Assembly: GCF_001625215.2 (NCBI RefSeq)
Contig: NC_030383.2
Span: 62,610,949-62,674,948 of the forward strand
DNA from: Daucus carota subsp. sativus
Lineage: Eukaryota > Streptophyta > Magnoliopsida > Apiales > Apiaceae
Direction of reading: 5' to 3'
Length of the DNA stretch: 64,000 nt
Shown here: positions 38,219-50,605 of the stretch, in pieces
Numbering within the stretch: the first letter of the stretch is position 1
Layout: each line of letters starts with the position of its first letter
Position numbers and translations under genes: made by a program
Notes under the pieces: generated by a model
Told to the model about the DNA's origin: nothing
Seen by the model: the letters and a program-made list of their open reading frames with translations, nothing else
Database searches by the model: none

Positions 38219-38677
38219 ATACTGGCTTTACTGCTCATAAGTCCGCTTCGACCAGGTTTTACTGTCATGCACAAAGTACATTGAATACCAGCTAATCAAG
38301 TTCTTCTACTGATTATAAGATATAAGCAGAAATCGCATCTCCAATCTCTCTACTATTCTCACATGCACATCATTTTTTCAATGTTTTAATTTTCAAATGA
38401 CGAATTTTCATGCAAATGGTTGGGACTGGGACCAAATAAGCCTACAGCTTATGATTGATGGCTTGATGAGGATAGTTAAGCTTTTGAGCATCTTTGAACC
38501 TGACTTTTTGCCGCAAAACAGTGTGTATGTATATGAATACCTGTATTCTTTTGACCATACTTTGTGTGAAACCAACAATTTTTCAAAACAATATATCTAA
38601 TTTTTGAGTGGACAAATATAAATGTCTTACATTGTTGCATGTACCTCTGTCAAGATTGTACTGGTTCGTTATCGTTA

Positions 38678-38913
38678 CTCCCTCTGTCCCATTTAATTTT
38701 ATACGCTCGACACGCACTTCAATGTTTTTATAAAATATAGTTCTATAACTTATTTTTAAAATTTTCTTTTTCTGAATAAAAGTATAACATCCAAACTTTT
38801 ATTCGAAAAAGAAAAATCTTAAAAATTAATCATAAATCTATACTTTACAGAATCATTGAAATCCGTGTCGCATTCCCGTTCCCCAATGTATATAACTAGG
38901 GGGACAGAGGGAG
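38678..38913. mobile_element. Stowaway-like MITE
   Basis: Ends CTCCCTCTGTCCC (left) and GGGACAGAGGGAG (right), flanked by TA. 236 bp, non-coding, downstream of the RUS2 gene. Confidence 0.85.
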
Positions 38914-39316
38914 TATATAAAATGATTATAGTAACGTTGTTCATGGTTGTAGAAATCAGGGATCGGAATTTGTCAGTCGACATATCGATTCATGATTTAT
39001 AAGGAATATATCAGATATTTTTTGACAAATCAGAGATTTTTAGTAAAATTGAAATGATAATGATAAATTGGTGAAATGTTTTTTTAATAACTAATCGATT
39101 TTTTTAAATAAATCAGGGATTTTTAGAACGTTAAAGTTGCCCGTCCACTGTTTAAACTCTTTCATGTGTATGTATAGTCATTGTCTTCAAGTCGTCTTCT
39201 TTCCCTTCGCAAGATACATCATACAGACAAAAGCCACCTATATTTTAGCGTCTTGTGAGCAGCTCCCTCCACTATCAGCCACATGATGGCCTTGTCGCAA
39301 ACTTTTTAAAATTATA

Positions 39317-39574
39317 CTCCCTCCGTCCTTTTTTACGTGTTTATTTTGACTTTTGATCAGTCAAATTGACTATGTTTTGATTGAACTTTACATGTATTAG
39401 ATAATTGAGAAAAATAATAAAAATTATACAATTAGAAAGTATATTTGGTCTATTTTAATATGCAACTTTCAGATTTTAAAAATAATAAGTAGATAATTTG
39501 TAATGTTTAGTAAAAAATTGGTCAATTTGACTACTCGAAAAGCAAAATGGACATGTAAAAAAGGACGGAGGGAG
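39317..39574. mobile_element. Stowaway-like MITE, relative of 10258-10515
   Basis: Ends CTCCCTCCGTCC (left) and GGACGGAGGGAG (right), flanked by TA. 258 bp, the same length as the copy at 10258-10515, and with the same interior blocks (TGGACATGTAAAA, GTCAATTTGACTA-like) in opposite orientation. Confidence 0.87.
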
Positions 39575-40030
39575 TAATAAAAATTTAATGTTTGTATTAT
39601 TGCATGATTAGAATGTGGCCGAACTAGGAATTTGAAATAGCCGGGCTTCGATCAAGTTTTTAGTATTTTAAATTTGGCCATAATTTATTAAATAAAATTT
39701 TCAATGAATTTTAATAATCAGTCGAAGTAGTAGTGACTGCTAGTTCCGCTGTTCTGGCAGTGTTCAAAAAATTTCTGATTTATCTAAAATTGTTGGTTAA
39801 TTCTTAAAAAATATTTTATCAATTTATCAATTACACTTTGATTGACAAAAATTCTCCGATTTATTCAATAATCTTAATAAATTTTCAATAAATCTTGAAT
39901 GATCAACCGATCAATTTTGTTTCCCAACTTTTGCAACCAAAATGGAAGAGTAACAACCATATTCATGATCAAACTGAATACTGAGACCAGAATATATAAA
40001 AACATAGATGGCCAAGTGGATATAGAAGGA

Positions 40031-40299
40031 ATCTGTTATGGATACAGGTCCCTGCATATGTTTGCTAGGGGTCTGTTAAAAATCATACAATTTTGTGGCA
40101 TCCAACGGCTAAAATTAAAACAAAATTTTAGTATGTCCAACGTTTTTTTAGCGCTGGACAGGGTTTCCCCCGTCCAACGCTAAAAAAACGTTGAATATAC
40201 TAAAATTTTATTTTAATCTTGACCGCTGAATATGTATCCAACGGCCAAGAAACTGTATGATTTTTAACAGGTCCCTAGGGGACGGGACCCATCTGTTAT
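40031..40299. mobile_element. 251-bp foldback Mutator-like MITE with 9-bp TSD
   Basis: The element proper is 40040-40290, between exact 9-bp repeats ATCTGTTAT (40031-40039 and 40291-40299). Nearly the whole element is one inverted repeat: GTCTGTTAAAAATCATAC pairs with its reverse copy at the other end, and the centre is CAACGTTTTTTTAGCG against CGCTAAAAAAACGTTG. A transcript would fold into a long hairpin. Non-coding. Confidence 0.85.
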
Positions 40300-41489
40300 T
40301 ATGTTTGTTACGAAAGCTTTTCTACTTTGGCGGGCTTGACTCTCAAGGCATTACTTCTTAGCCTTGATGACTTGAGAGAGTGGTAAACTTAAAAAGTTCA
40401 AGAAAATGTTTGGTAAAAGCTTGAAATGTAAGTACAGATTGGTACCACTAACCAAAAGCATTTGAATAACCTCAAGTAATAATTTTTTTTATTATTATTA
40501 TATTCGTTCTTGGCATTACTTTTACTCTCCAAAGAATCTGATTATAAAATTTGGGATTTGAAATTAATCTGTTAAATTGTCGATTGGGGATTTATGGGAA
40601 ATTCTTTTGATATGTAGGAGATTATAGTCAAATCAGAGTATACTTGATAAATTGATGAAATATTTTTGAAAGATTAATTGGGAATTAATTAAAAAGAATT
40701 TATTTAATCAAAAAATTTGAAAACACTGTATGAGAGATATCATTGTTACTGTATATATATTAAAGCAGAGAAATCTTGACGGGACCGTTTGGTCAAATTT
40801 AAAACAAAGTGAAGAAGTGGAGTAGAAGTGAGAAATAAATAAGTAAATAAAGTGTTTGGGAAAGTGAACCCTAAAGATACAGCTTCTTAAAAGTGCTTAT
40901 AGTTCATTATTCAAACGAGTTAAAAAAAATAAAAATCAGAAATATAAGTTGCTTCTCGTTCCGAACCAGGCGCACCATCTGCTTTGCCCTTTTGAGTTTG
41001 ATTCCGTTTAACCCGAGAATTATTGTCAAATAATCCTCCGCTTAGACCATGTTGACTATTTAAGTGTTATGCTAAAATGAGGCTGTATGTTGTCAGTGTT
41101 TCAAACTTTATAAATATAATATATTATTTAAATATTATCTACAATATAATATGGTATATAATTTTTAAATATTTGATAAATACAGTCAACACAACGAGTC
41201 ATCGAAGTTGGCTACCTTTTCAAATATTGTCTATAAATTTTATTTATGATATTTTTATTCATCTTTAACTAAAAATTTCCATAAATAGGATATGTATGAG
41301 TTTAACTACTTGGGGTTGGTTGGTGGATGTTTGGCTTAGCTTAAAAATATATACTTTCGGACTTTTTTTGACTTTAAATTATTTATATTTTTTTTATGTA
41401 GTGTTTGGCAAAATGCTTATTGGGTTTTTAAGCCAGAAGCTGAAAGTCAGAAGAGTGTTTTTAATGATTCGCATTTTATTTGATGATTA
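40300..41489. other. AT-rich intergenic DNA, no gene seen
   Basis: No supported gene. Sequence at 40780-40990 resembles the hAT-like MITE remnants of 6.8-7.0 and 9.9-10.2 kb (AAGTGTTTGG-type motifs). Confidence 0.45.
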
Positions 41490-41800
41490 CTCGCTCCGTC
41501 TAGTTCTATACATTTAATATTGGCACGTAATTTTAGGAGTGCTATAAAATATAGTTTCGTAATATCTTTTTTAAGAAATTTTATACATCAAACTTTTGTT
41601 TAGAAAATAGAAATATTAAAAGTACTAATGTAGAAATCAATGGGATAAATAGAGTACTCCCTCCATCTAATCTATAATATTAAATATTATCGTGAGTGAT
41701 CTTATTAGATTCGTATTGATGAATATTTTAATATAGTGAAACTTTTATATTTAATATTAATATAAAAGTAAATATATGAATTATCAAAAGTTTGTAAAAA
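41490..41800. repeat. Stowaway-like fragments, two adjacent
   Basis: A degenerate element begins CTCGCTCCGTC at 41490 and ends near 41654. It is followed directly by a second start, CTCCCTCCATC at 41657. Its inner sequence (CTAATCTATAA, AATCGTGAGTGAT-like, GATTCGTATT) matches the element at 54357-54615 but lacks a right end. Confidence 0.6.
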
Positions 41801-42589
41801 ATTGATCTGTACGTATCTACGTGATCTATGTCGGCAAGATCCTACTTGATCATGATTGATTTGATCATAAGTGGAGTGACTAGTGTACTGTGTACAAATG
41901 GAGTACAGTAGTTCTTTTCCCGCACAAAATTCTCCAATCAAAAGCCGCATTAGTAATGTCTGTGAGCTCATCAAGCTAGCTTTGTAGTACAAGTTTGCCC
42001 TACATCAGGGCAGGGTTATACTCATAATTTTATAAATTATTTTTTAAAAAAATTTATAAATAAATTATACAATTTATTTTATACATATCTTAAATAACGT
42101 ATCAAGTTTTGCAAAAACGGTAAACTTTAAGATAAACATGAGAAAGGACTACAAAAAATTTACAACAGGTATTAACAAATAAAAATATTTATAACGGAAT
42201 CTGGTGTAGTTCTTTAACTTCAGTTGATATGAATATAAACAGATCGGAACATGTCTTATTTTTAAGTGAAATATAAAAGTGACAAGATTCTATGTATGTC
42301 AAAGTACAACTTATTTGATATATAAAATAATAATGAAGAGAGAACGAAAGAGGAAGTTATATGTAATTAAACTCCATTGATCAGCTGGTGTAATATGATG
42401 ATTTCTTCAATTTCTTAATAATTCCGAGGTGGTTTTAAGTCAAACAGTGAATTAAACAGAATATCAAATATCCCGGACAAAATAAATACAAATTAAGTCT
42501 TGTCTTTTGATAATTATTTATAAGTTATAATTTGTTAATTATTCATAGTTTATATATATGTTTGTGTGTGTGTGTATATATATACGGGT
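41801..42589. other. AT-rich intergenic DNA, no gene seen
   Basis: No supported gene. Ends in a short GT/TA microsatellite at about 42550-42583. Confidence 0.45.
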
Positions 42590-43007
42590 TGCACTCCACA
42601 CAGAACACTTAAAAAAAGAACAATACAAAACACTGTCATAACACTTCATTTTTCACAAATAATTATTTGTTAAAGTTATAATTACATAACTGAACAATAA
42701 TTAAATTTAATATATGAAATCTAACATCCAAACTCATCCAAATTATTGATATGAAATATTATAGAATCCAGAACAGAATGCAGAATAGAATCATATAAAT
42801 ATATTTTTTGCACGATTATTTTACATAGAATCATGTTATTTTTAATAAATATTTATTATTAAACATGGTGGATACTATTATCATTCATAATAAAACGTTA
42901 TTCAGCTTAAAATTTGAATTTAGTTCAAGTTTTAGATGAGATTCTATGTTTGATTCTAAAGTGTTCCGTGTTGTTCTTTTTTTAACGGTGTTCTGTTTTG
43001 AGCAATG
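42590..43007. mobile_element. MITE with CAGAACAC inverted ends
   Basis: CAGAACACTTAAAAAAAGAAC near the left end (shown without its first base the run is 20) and its inverted counterpart GTTCTTTTTTTAACGGTG near the right end define an element of about 400 bp. The right border lies directly against the hAT-like MITE insertion at 43016. Exact ends and duplication are uncertain. Confidence 0.5.
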
Positions 43008-43716
43008 GCCTATATTAGAGCTGAACAAAAAGACCGGGCCTAAAAAGACCGTCTGGTCTGGCCCGGTAAAAAGACCGGATAAAGCCCGTCTACTAAAAGC
43101 CCGGCCCGGTCTTTATCTGGCGTGCAAGTCCTTACAAGTCCTTGATTTTTTGTCAAAAATCTGGCCCGGCCCGGCAAAAAATCTGGCCTGGATAAAGACC
43201 GGGCCTGATAAAAGACCGGTCTAAAGCCTGGATAAAAGCCCGGATGAAAAGCCCGATTAACCTATAAATCGGAATTTTTTACACATCCAAGTCCATGTAT
43301 AAATATTAAACATATCCCCACATCAACTAGATTAATTAATGCTACACGTATTGACACAATTTTATATACAAAATTTAAATTAATTTCAATCAGTTCAAGA
43401 TATGTATACATATATATCACGTCAATTCATTTATACAACTCAAATTTCAGTTAAATAGAATGATATGGAAAAACTCAATAAAAAAAGGTCATATAATTAT
43501 TTAAAATCATAACTAAAAAAAGCCCGGATAAAAGCCCGGTTAAATCTGGCCCGGCCTGGTAGGCCGAAGTAGGCCTCATTTTTTCATAATAAATCTGGCC
43601 CGGCCCGACCCGGTTTTTGAAAAGCCCGGTCCGGGCTTTTGAAAAAAAGTCCGGGCTTTTGAAGGACCGGTGCCGGACCTTGTGGGCCGGTCCTTTTGTT
43701 CAGCTCTAGCCTATAT
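43008..43716. mobile_element. hAT-like MITE with 8-bp TSD
   Basis: The element proper is 43016-43708 (693 bp). It is flanked by exact 8-bp repeats GCCTATAT (43008-43015 and 43709-43716). Its ends TAGAGCTGAACAAAA (left) and TTTTGTTCAGCTCTA (right) are perfect inverted repeats. Both arms are filled with GCCCGG, GACCGGG and TCTGGCC units. An 8-bp duplication with TAG..CTA ends fits the hAT superfamily. No transposase is present; a frame of 92 codons over the left arm is a by-product of the repeats. Confidence 0.87.
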
Positions 43717-45640
43717 ATATATACACGTATTAATAAATTTGTAATATACTTGTAAATTAAGCTGCAAGGGAAAAATATTTCACACCCTTTCTTTTACCCG
43801 ATAGATTCATCTGCACAGAGAAATTTACTACAGTAATATGATATTCATTCGTGCTATATATCTTCAAAAGGTCTACATTTTTGTTAAAGTGGTCCACCCT
43901 TCCCACCACATCATAAGATGGCTCAACTCCAATTTTCTCCCTTCACAACTAGTTTTTCCCTCATATTTCAGTTCCTTAGTCAACTTAAAATCCATTTACA
44001 AAATCACTAGTTGTTTGCTTTAAGCAAAAAATTATGACCACAGTCAATCCAAGCTTGACACTATCTCAAAATAAGCTTTATTTGCACTCTAATGACTTGC
44101 ATTTCAATGTGAAATCAATCTTCAAATTGTGTACTTCATATAATATCTGTCCTTTGATCATACTGCTTTTTATTAACATATTGTGCAAGTGCATAACAAG
44201 CCTCTTTCTTTGACCATTTTGCACAGCATTGTAAACGCCAGAAAGTTTTTCATGCATGATTAGTAAAATTTGAATGAGTATGCAAAAGGCTACGTGAGGG
44301 TTAAGTATACTATGACATTAAAATATTGTTGAGCCCTAATCGATCGGTTGCAACAGTCAGCCAATCATATGAGAGAAATTGCCAGTAAAGAATTAGAGCT
44401 AGTAGAGGACATTTGAGATTTAGCTGTCCTGCAACAACGATGGTTTGTCTCTTTAGTAGAGTAGTCGCAATATTTTGATTTTGTTACTAATATATGAATC
44501 AGATATTTTAACAAGTTTGTGTCTTGATCGAAGTTTGAATCACAAACCTAAAATTTGACATGATCTAAAACCCAACTCACTAAAAATTATGAATTAGGAG
44601 ATTAGGTTCGAAATGAATAATTTTTTTATCCAAAATAATCGGGTCATGTCGAGTTGGTCCAATATATCCAAATCTATATCCGAATTTGACCCAAAATATT
44701 AGATATATAATATAATATTAGTCCGGGTCCAAAAATATGGTACAATTTGAAAATTGACTCGAGGAATTATAAATTAGGATCAGGTTCGGTTTGAAAAATA
44801 ACTTATTTGAAAATTTTGGGTTGAGTTCGGGTTGACATAATGTACGCACACAAACCGTGTTGAAATATTTAGATACATTACAATTTAATATATAAGTTTA
44901 TGTTAAAAGTATATATATTTATATATTACTTAAGCTTATTCATATATAATCCTATTAAGTTATTATTTACATATTTTTACCAATCATGATAAATATGATT
45001 TTTCTAATAAGAATAATTAAAATTTTAATAAATTCTGTAGGTCAAAATGGATCATATGGCGTATTGAAAATGCCGGGTTGGGGTTGAAATTTTTAATTCA
45101 TTTCACGAATTGATCTAAAAACTGCTAACCCGAACACGACCCATTACTCAAAACTAGACACCCTAGTTAACTGTAGTTGTGCGGGTACCGTCTTAATTAC
45201 TTAACCTAAAATAAATATTTATTGTTTATAAATTTGAAATTATTAATAAATGAAAAATTATCATTTTATGTATTTAAATATTTTTTTTGTAATTTATCAT
45301 ATATTAAATATAAAATTATTAATTTAATAATAAAAAACTAACTTCGTTGTCAAAGAGTTCAAATTAAAATTGTAGTAAATTTATAACCTTTAAGCCAATA
45401 AAATTTATAGATTTATCAAATTTGAACACAAAAACTCTCTCTCAAATTATATAATAAGAAAAATATATTAATTTATCGAGCTTCAACTCATCCTTTCTGT
45501 GGTCCATTTTATCCCCAAGTCAATGAAAAAAATCACTTATTTACAAAAATTTGTTTCACACCCAATTTCATCCCAAATGAAACACATTTCACCTTTATAT
45601 ATATGCTAATCGATCAACTTTACTAAACCGTACACTTCGT
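43717..45640. other. Intergenic DNA upstream of the MYB gene, no gene seen
   Basis: No supported gene. 44560-45170 contains scattered GGGTCATG, GGTTCGG and GGTTGA motifs in both orientations, suggesting a decayed inverted-repeat element whose right end would lie near CACCCTAG at 45164. Confidence 0.45.
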
Positions 45641-45749
45641 GTGTCATTCTTTAAAAGGAGTACAATGTAACAGGAATCTTTAACATGCAAACTACGATAT
45701 CGACATAAATCAAGCTAGGTAAAAATAAAACCCACGTTTTTGTATTAGT

Positions 45750-45881
45750 TTGACCAGAAAATATAAAAAATAAAGAGAACGAAGATGTAACTGACTTTTC
45801 AGCTCTAAAGTCTCCACCTTACCTAGAATGACAGCCCCCTCCTTATTTTTGGATTATTATCTCTCCCTAGCTCTATATAAA
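45750..45881 (+). promoter_or_regulatory. MYB gene core promoter
   Basis: A TATA box TATATAAA lies at 45874-45881, 75 bp before the ATG. A W-box core TTGACC lies at 45750-45755. WRKY control would fit the stress-responsive subgroup 2 MYBs but is inference. Confidence 0.5.
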
Positions 45882-45955
45882 CCAAAGAGCTTTCTCATTT
45901 TTTGCATTCTCATTTGATCATCAATACTCTTGAGAACTCACTTCTTGTGTTGAAG

Positions 45956-47414
45956 ATGGTGAGAGCTCCGTGCTGTCAGAAGATGGGACTGAAGAAAGGT
46001 CCATGGACTTGCGACGAAGATCGGATTCTTATCAATCATGTTACTCTTCATGGTCATGAAAATTGGAGGGCTCTTCCTAAACAAGCAGGTATATATAATT
46101 AAATGATCACCATTCAGACTCGAAAATGAAGAGTCGGGATAACAGAAGTCCTGATGATAAATGATCGCAACTTAGCTGATATATACCATGTAGTTGATTC
46201 TTGTGATACTTTTTTTCGTTAGGTTTGTTGAGATGTGGGAAGAGTTGCAGACTCCGGTGGACTAATTATCTGCGGCCGGATATTAAACGGGGAAATTTTA
46301 GTGAAGAAGAGGAGGAAACCATCATCAACTTGCATGAAGTTCTTGGAAACAGGTGTGTACACACTTTTACTGACCAAAATATAATAATTTTTTAACGAGG
46401 TTTTCTCGGAAACAGCCTCTTTGTTGTCATTTTCTGTATGTTCTGCATGCAACTGGTTATGACTTTACTGTATTGCTCAAGTAGTGGCATGTTAAAATAT
46501 TGAGAGGAAAAGCCTGCTACGACTCTTAGGGTTCTCGTGTTAATTATGGCTTAAAAGTAAGTGGGAATGAACTGATACAACTTTTGAAAAATTGGCTTAA
46601 GAGATAATGTGCATATTTTAATGTTAAGCAAATAAGATTAGTACAGTAATCACTGTTTTAGAAGTAGGCGATTAATCCGATTAATCCTTGTTCCGTAGTT
46701 TGACGAATTGATTAAATCTCTCATTATTATCTGATCAATGTTCAATCAATTTAATTAATCTGTGATTAATCCTTCTATGTGTTCACTGATTAAATTTGAT
46801 TCCTGCTTTTTACGACACTTATAGTAATTAAATATTCATGCAGTGATTAATCTGTGTTCTGTTTTCCTACATGCAGATGGTCTGCAATTGCAGCAAAATT
46901 ACCAGGGAGAACTGACAATGAGATCAAGAATGTGTGGCACACTCATTTGAAAAAAAGAATTAAGAAGATTCAAGAAAGCAATGCCGCGGAAATTAAAAAA
47001 GAAGATGATATTAATGCAGAACCATCAAGATCTCGGAAAGAGGAGGAGATTTACCAGCCAAATTCACCTCAACAACAATCATCAGTGACCACAACTACCA
47101 CAACCAGTGTTGATGATAATAACGAGGAGGCGATGGATGCAGATGCCTTGGTAGATTTTCTTGAATCCGATGATGCATTTTGGTCTGAAGTTTTTTCAAC
47201 TGAAAATTCGGGTTCCACAAGTGACTACTTTCTAGCAGATAATTCTGGCACGGCTACAAGTGAATTTAATGGCGATGAATTTCACCTTGAATTTCCAGAA
47301 TTCGATGGAAGTGATAGTGATATTAATAGAATGATGAACATGAAGAGTGATGTTGTGGACAGTTTTTGGTACGACATGCTAACAAATTCATCTGGCCAAT
47401 TGCCAGAATTATAG
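45956..47414 (+). CDS. R2R3-MYB transcription factor, subgroup 2 (MYB13/14/15 type)
   Basis: Three exons, 45956-46088, 46223-46352 and 46877-47414, with the two intron positions usual for R2R3-MYBs, encode 266 residues. R2 is at about residues 13-62 ([12 protein letters not shown] ... RLRWTNYL) and R3 at about 66-115 ([16 protein letters not shown] ... [18 protein letters not shown]). The MVRAPCC start and GLKKGPW lead-in are typical. The C-terminal motifs [10 protein letters not shown] (187-195) and VDSFWYDML (248-256) match the two conserved motifs of subgroup 2, which covers MYB13, MYB14 and MYB15. Members of that subgroup act in cold and defence responses, lignin and stilbene pathways. 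A Thr run (159-164) and acidic patches suggest an activation region. Intron 2 contains ATTAATC-rich repeats. Which of the three Arabidopsis genes it corresponds to cannot be decided. Confidence 0.94.
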
Positions 47415-47479
47415 TATGTTTTAGACTCTGAGAGGCCACTGATATTGTTCTGATTGCAGATACCACACATTTTTCCATC

Positions 47480-48078
47480 GCAGAATTTAGTTTATGTCAG
47501 ACAACCTTGTTTTCTCAGAATACAGAGTTCCTTTTTTTTTTTTTGTAGATTACATTGTTGAACACTTCATTTTAGCTAGTTTTATTAAGAACGACAGGTT
47601 TTTATTGGTGAAGATGACTGATATTGCCTGAAAAAGACCGGAAAAATCAATAGATAGTGTACACGATGTAATCTGCAGTACTAAAGAGTACTAATTGCCC
47701 GAATCAGTAATGATGAGAGCTTCTTTACGAACATATTTTGTTGGCTGAACTTTTCAAATATTATGGAGTATTATGTAATTAATTAAGGTAACAGATCTGC
47801 AATGACTTCGTTAACAGATTAGCAGTGACTCTGTCGTCTGTAATTACAATCTGCAGACTTAATCTTGTGTTTAAGCTCCAAAGATGGCCCTTTAATATGA
47901 AAATTTCTAGCAAGAATGTGCATATCAAGAACTTTGTTGATGCGAGTCTTATGCAGTGGACAGAGCCGATGAATCTGTATATTTCTCGGTACATTTCACA
48001 AGGATTAAATATTTACTAAGCAAAGAGTTCTATCCACAATACAGACTATCAAAAAGAACATGAAGGCACATGTTTCTC
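47480..48078. other. Convergent intergenic region between MYB and patellin genes
   Basis: The 3' ends of the rightward MYB gene and the leftward patellin gene face each other here. Short open frames on both strands have no recognisable domain. Confidence 0.5.
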
Positions 48079-49686
48079 CTAATCATTTTTTGTCCATGTG
48101 AAATTGGTCACAGTAGGTTGAATCAAATGCCTACAGAAAACTGTTTTGTTTGTGTATGTTGCATTTTCAATTTGTATAACTATTTTCCCAGGTTCCCTGA
48201 CATGAAATGAATTTCTGATAGTTTTTCCCAATTTCTTTTCCTTCTGAATCAAAATCTGATAAGAGCAATCGTCATCCGGGACAAATTCTACCTTGTAGCT
48301 CACCTCGAATCCAACCACAGTCAAGTCCCACAAAACAGTCATTCCCGCCTGCTCAATTTCAAAACATCTTTCTAATTAGCGTACGTTAATATAATCTCAC
48401 TTAATCATACAAAAAACATAACACTAGAGTTCTTGTATGAGTACTGACAAAAAAAACACGTAACACTAGAGTTCTATTATATTACCTTATTTACTGGAAT
48501 CTGAATACATTCCTTGGTACCAGATTTCACTCTTCGGTTCAGAATTTTGTGGTTAGAGGGGAATAACTCGTCGCTCTCTTGTTTAAGGCCACCATACTGA
48601 ACTGGCAAGTCTTCAGGGGCTATAAACCTTCATGCACATGCAAAATTTAGTGCAAGTTGAATATGTGCCACAACTAGATCTTTTTGAACTTGAAAGTATA
48701 GCTCATAGCTGCAAAAACATTTCTTACTTGAGAAGGGTCTTGCTGACTCTAAATGGCCTCACAAAGATAAACTTCCCGTAATTTCTGTTTGTCAAGGTCC
48801 GAACTTGTAATGCATGGAACGTCAGAAGCCAGAGGGGAGCGTTTAAAATTAGCTGTTATAATGAGATGTCATATATAAGTTTCTGTTCGAATATTTTGAA
48901 CTTTTTAACTTAGAATTCACTTACATGTCGATATATGATTCCAGGATAATAATCTTGAAAAAGAGCCAATGTTTTCTTGTGCAGGTTGGGGAGCTCCTTT
49001 ATCAATGGAGTTGGTGCATCCTTCAAATCTACTATCAGTATGATAGAATTTGTGCCTCCAGGTTTAAAATCTATTGTCTGGACACACCTTTCGATGAATT
49101 GTATGTTCCATCTCAAATAATCTTCATACTTGTCGTCTGAATTAAATCTTTCCTTGTACAAATCTTTGTCCTTGTAAATTCCATAAAATTTGTAACATAA
49201 AGACTGGCCTTTGATTGCCTTTGTATCGCCAATACGTCCAAGTCTATCAAGATCAGAACCAAGTTTTTCTTGTAGAAGTTCTTCCATGTCAATTTCCATT
49301 CGCCATGTTAACGTTCTTTGGAGCAAGTGGAAGGCCTCGGAGACTTTGAAACATCTAGCTTCCAAGAATTTCATCAGAACAGCATCAGTTGCCTCATGGC
49401 CTTTGCTAGGCAACAATGGAACACCCCAAATTTTAAGCTCTTTAAGATATTCTTCATCCTTTTTAGCGTGTTCATAGTGAAACGTCTCTTTTTTTAAGAT
49501 GTAACCGTTCTGAATTGCATCTTCCACTTTGGACCTAAATTCATACAACACTTTCTTCTTAGAAATTGTCATGGCCAGAGGAATGTGGTATTCTTTGTAT
49601 GCTTTTTCCTGATCAATTTCATGTACATTGTATATGGCCTCATCCTTGTAAGTGGATTCCGGGTGTACTTTTCCCTCATGCACCAT
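48079..49686 (-). CDS. Patellin-like Sec14-GOLD phosphoinositide-binding protein
   Basis: Four exons on the minus strand, 49686-48925, 48852-48728, 48627-48486 and 48348-48079, all GT-AG, join in phase to 432 residues. Patellins bind phosphoinositides and act in membrane trafficking and cell-plate formation. The order is as expected: a charged N-terminal region (1-84), the family hallmark IWGVPLLPSKGHEATDAVLM (86-105) opening the CRAL-TRIO N part, the Sec14 lipid-binding domain (about 150-310, including FKPGGTNSIILIVDLKD and APEDLPVQYGG), then a C-terminal GOLD domain (about 330-425, VLWDLTVVGFEVSYKVEFVP). The N-terminal Glu/Lys-rich arm is short, as in PATL6 (about 400 residues) rather than PATL1/2 (over 550). 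The ATG is the first after an in-frame TAG 36 nt upstream. Confidence 0.92.
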
Positions 49687-49699
49687 CTTATCACTCTCG

Positions 49700-50605
49700 T
49701 GCTCTACGTCTTGATTCTAGCTAGGCACCTGGAGAAAGGCAATAAAACGCAATCTGGATATGACTATCAAGGCCAGAATACGTCGCAAATGTTATGTTGG
49801 GGTCCTCTCTGGTTAGTTTTCCGGCAGATGCACATTGCATTTGCCGGTGGCCTAACCCAGAGGGCCCAAGTACCTTACAATTTGAGTTTTTTCCAGTGCC
49901 CTTTCTCATGTTGAACAGGACCCGAAAGATGTTTTATGAGGGGGTGGTTTTAGGGTCAGTAGAAATTTGAAATTGCAGCCACTAGTTACTTGGCAATAAA
50001 TTTAGGCTCCTGGTTTGAACATTTCTTACAAGGTCAAGATACTTAATAAACAATAATAATAAGTTGGCAAAACTGGTGGTTATAAGTATTAAGGGAAAAT
50101 CTTACAAAAGAGAGTCTTGTGCACCAGATACGACCTTTAAACTATCATGAAATAAATCCCGCGAATCTTGTGCACTCTACATGACCTTTAAACTATTATG
50201 AAATGAAACAAGCGACTTGCCTCGTGATCTTTACAGGCAACTACAATGTGTACACTACATGTCACCATCACCTAATCTAGGCAATGTAATAACAAGATGC
50301 CTGACAGATGATGATAATGCCTGATCCAACTGAATTATACAATTCTATACCAAAAATTTAAGGATTACAAACTATAATCAACTCAAAAATAAAAGATACT
50401 GTAATAATCTTAATAAGATCCGACATAGATAACAAGCGTTGGGACCATGTCCAATTCATCTGCCTTCCCCAAGGACTTCTGTGATTTTTTCTATCACTGT
50501 CCAGGCTGCCAACATGCACAGATAAATCGACATTCTAGCATCACCACTCAGATCACCTCAATCTGTCTTTCTGTCACCAATGTTGCCCATTATGCGCGAT
50601 AGGAA
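49700..50605. other. Intergenic region upstream of the patellin gene
   Basis: Promoter side of the patellin gene. No gene supported. The segment 50095-50220 contains two copies of TCTTGTGCAC...GACCTTTAAACTAT, about 55 bp apart. Confidence 0.45.

Noticed and set aside
41705-41992. Minus-strand 95-codon frame
   Set aside because: It overlaps a Stowaway-like fragment and has no recognisable domain.
42946-43224. 92-codon frame rich in GPKK/RPDKAR-type repeats
   Set aside because: It is produced by the GCCCGG/GACCGG repeats of the hAT-like MITE arm, not a gene.
48925-49914. Plus-strand frames opposite the patellin exon
   Set aside because: The minus strand carries the conserved patellin sequence; the plus-strand frames have no domain.
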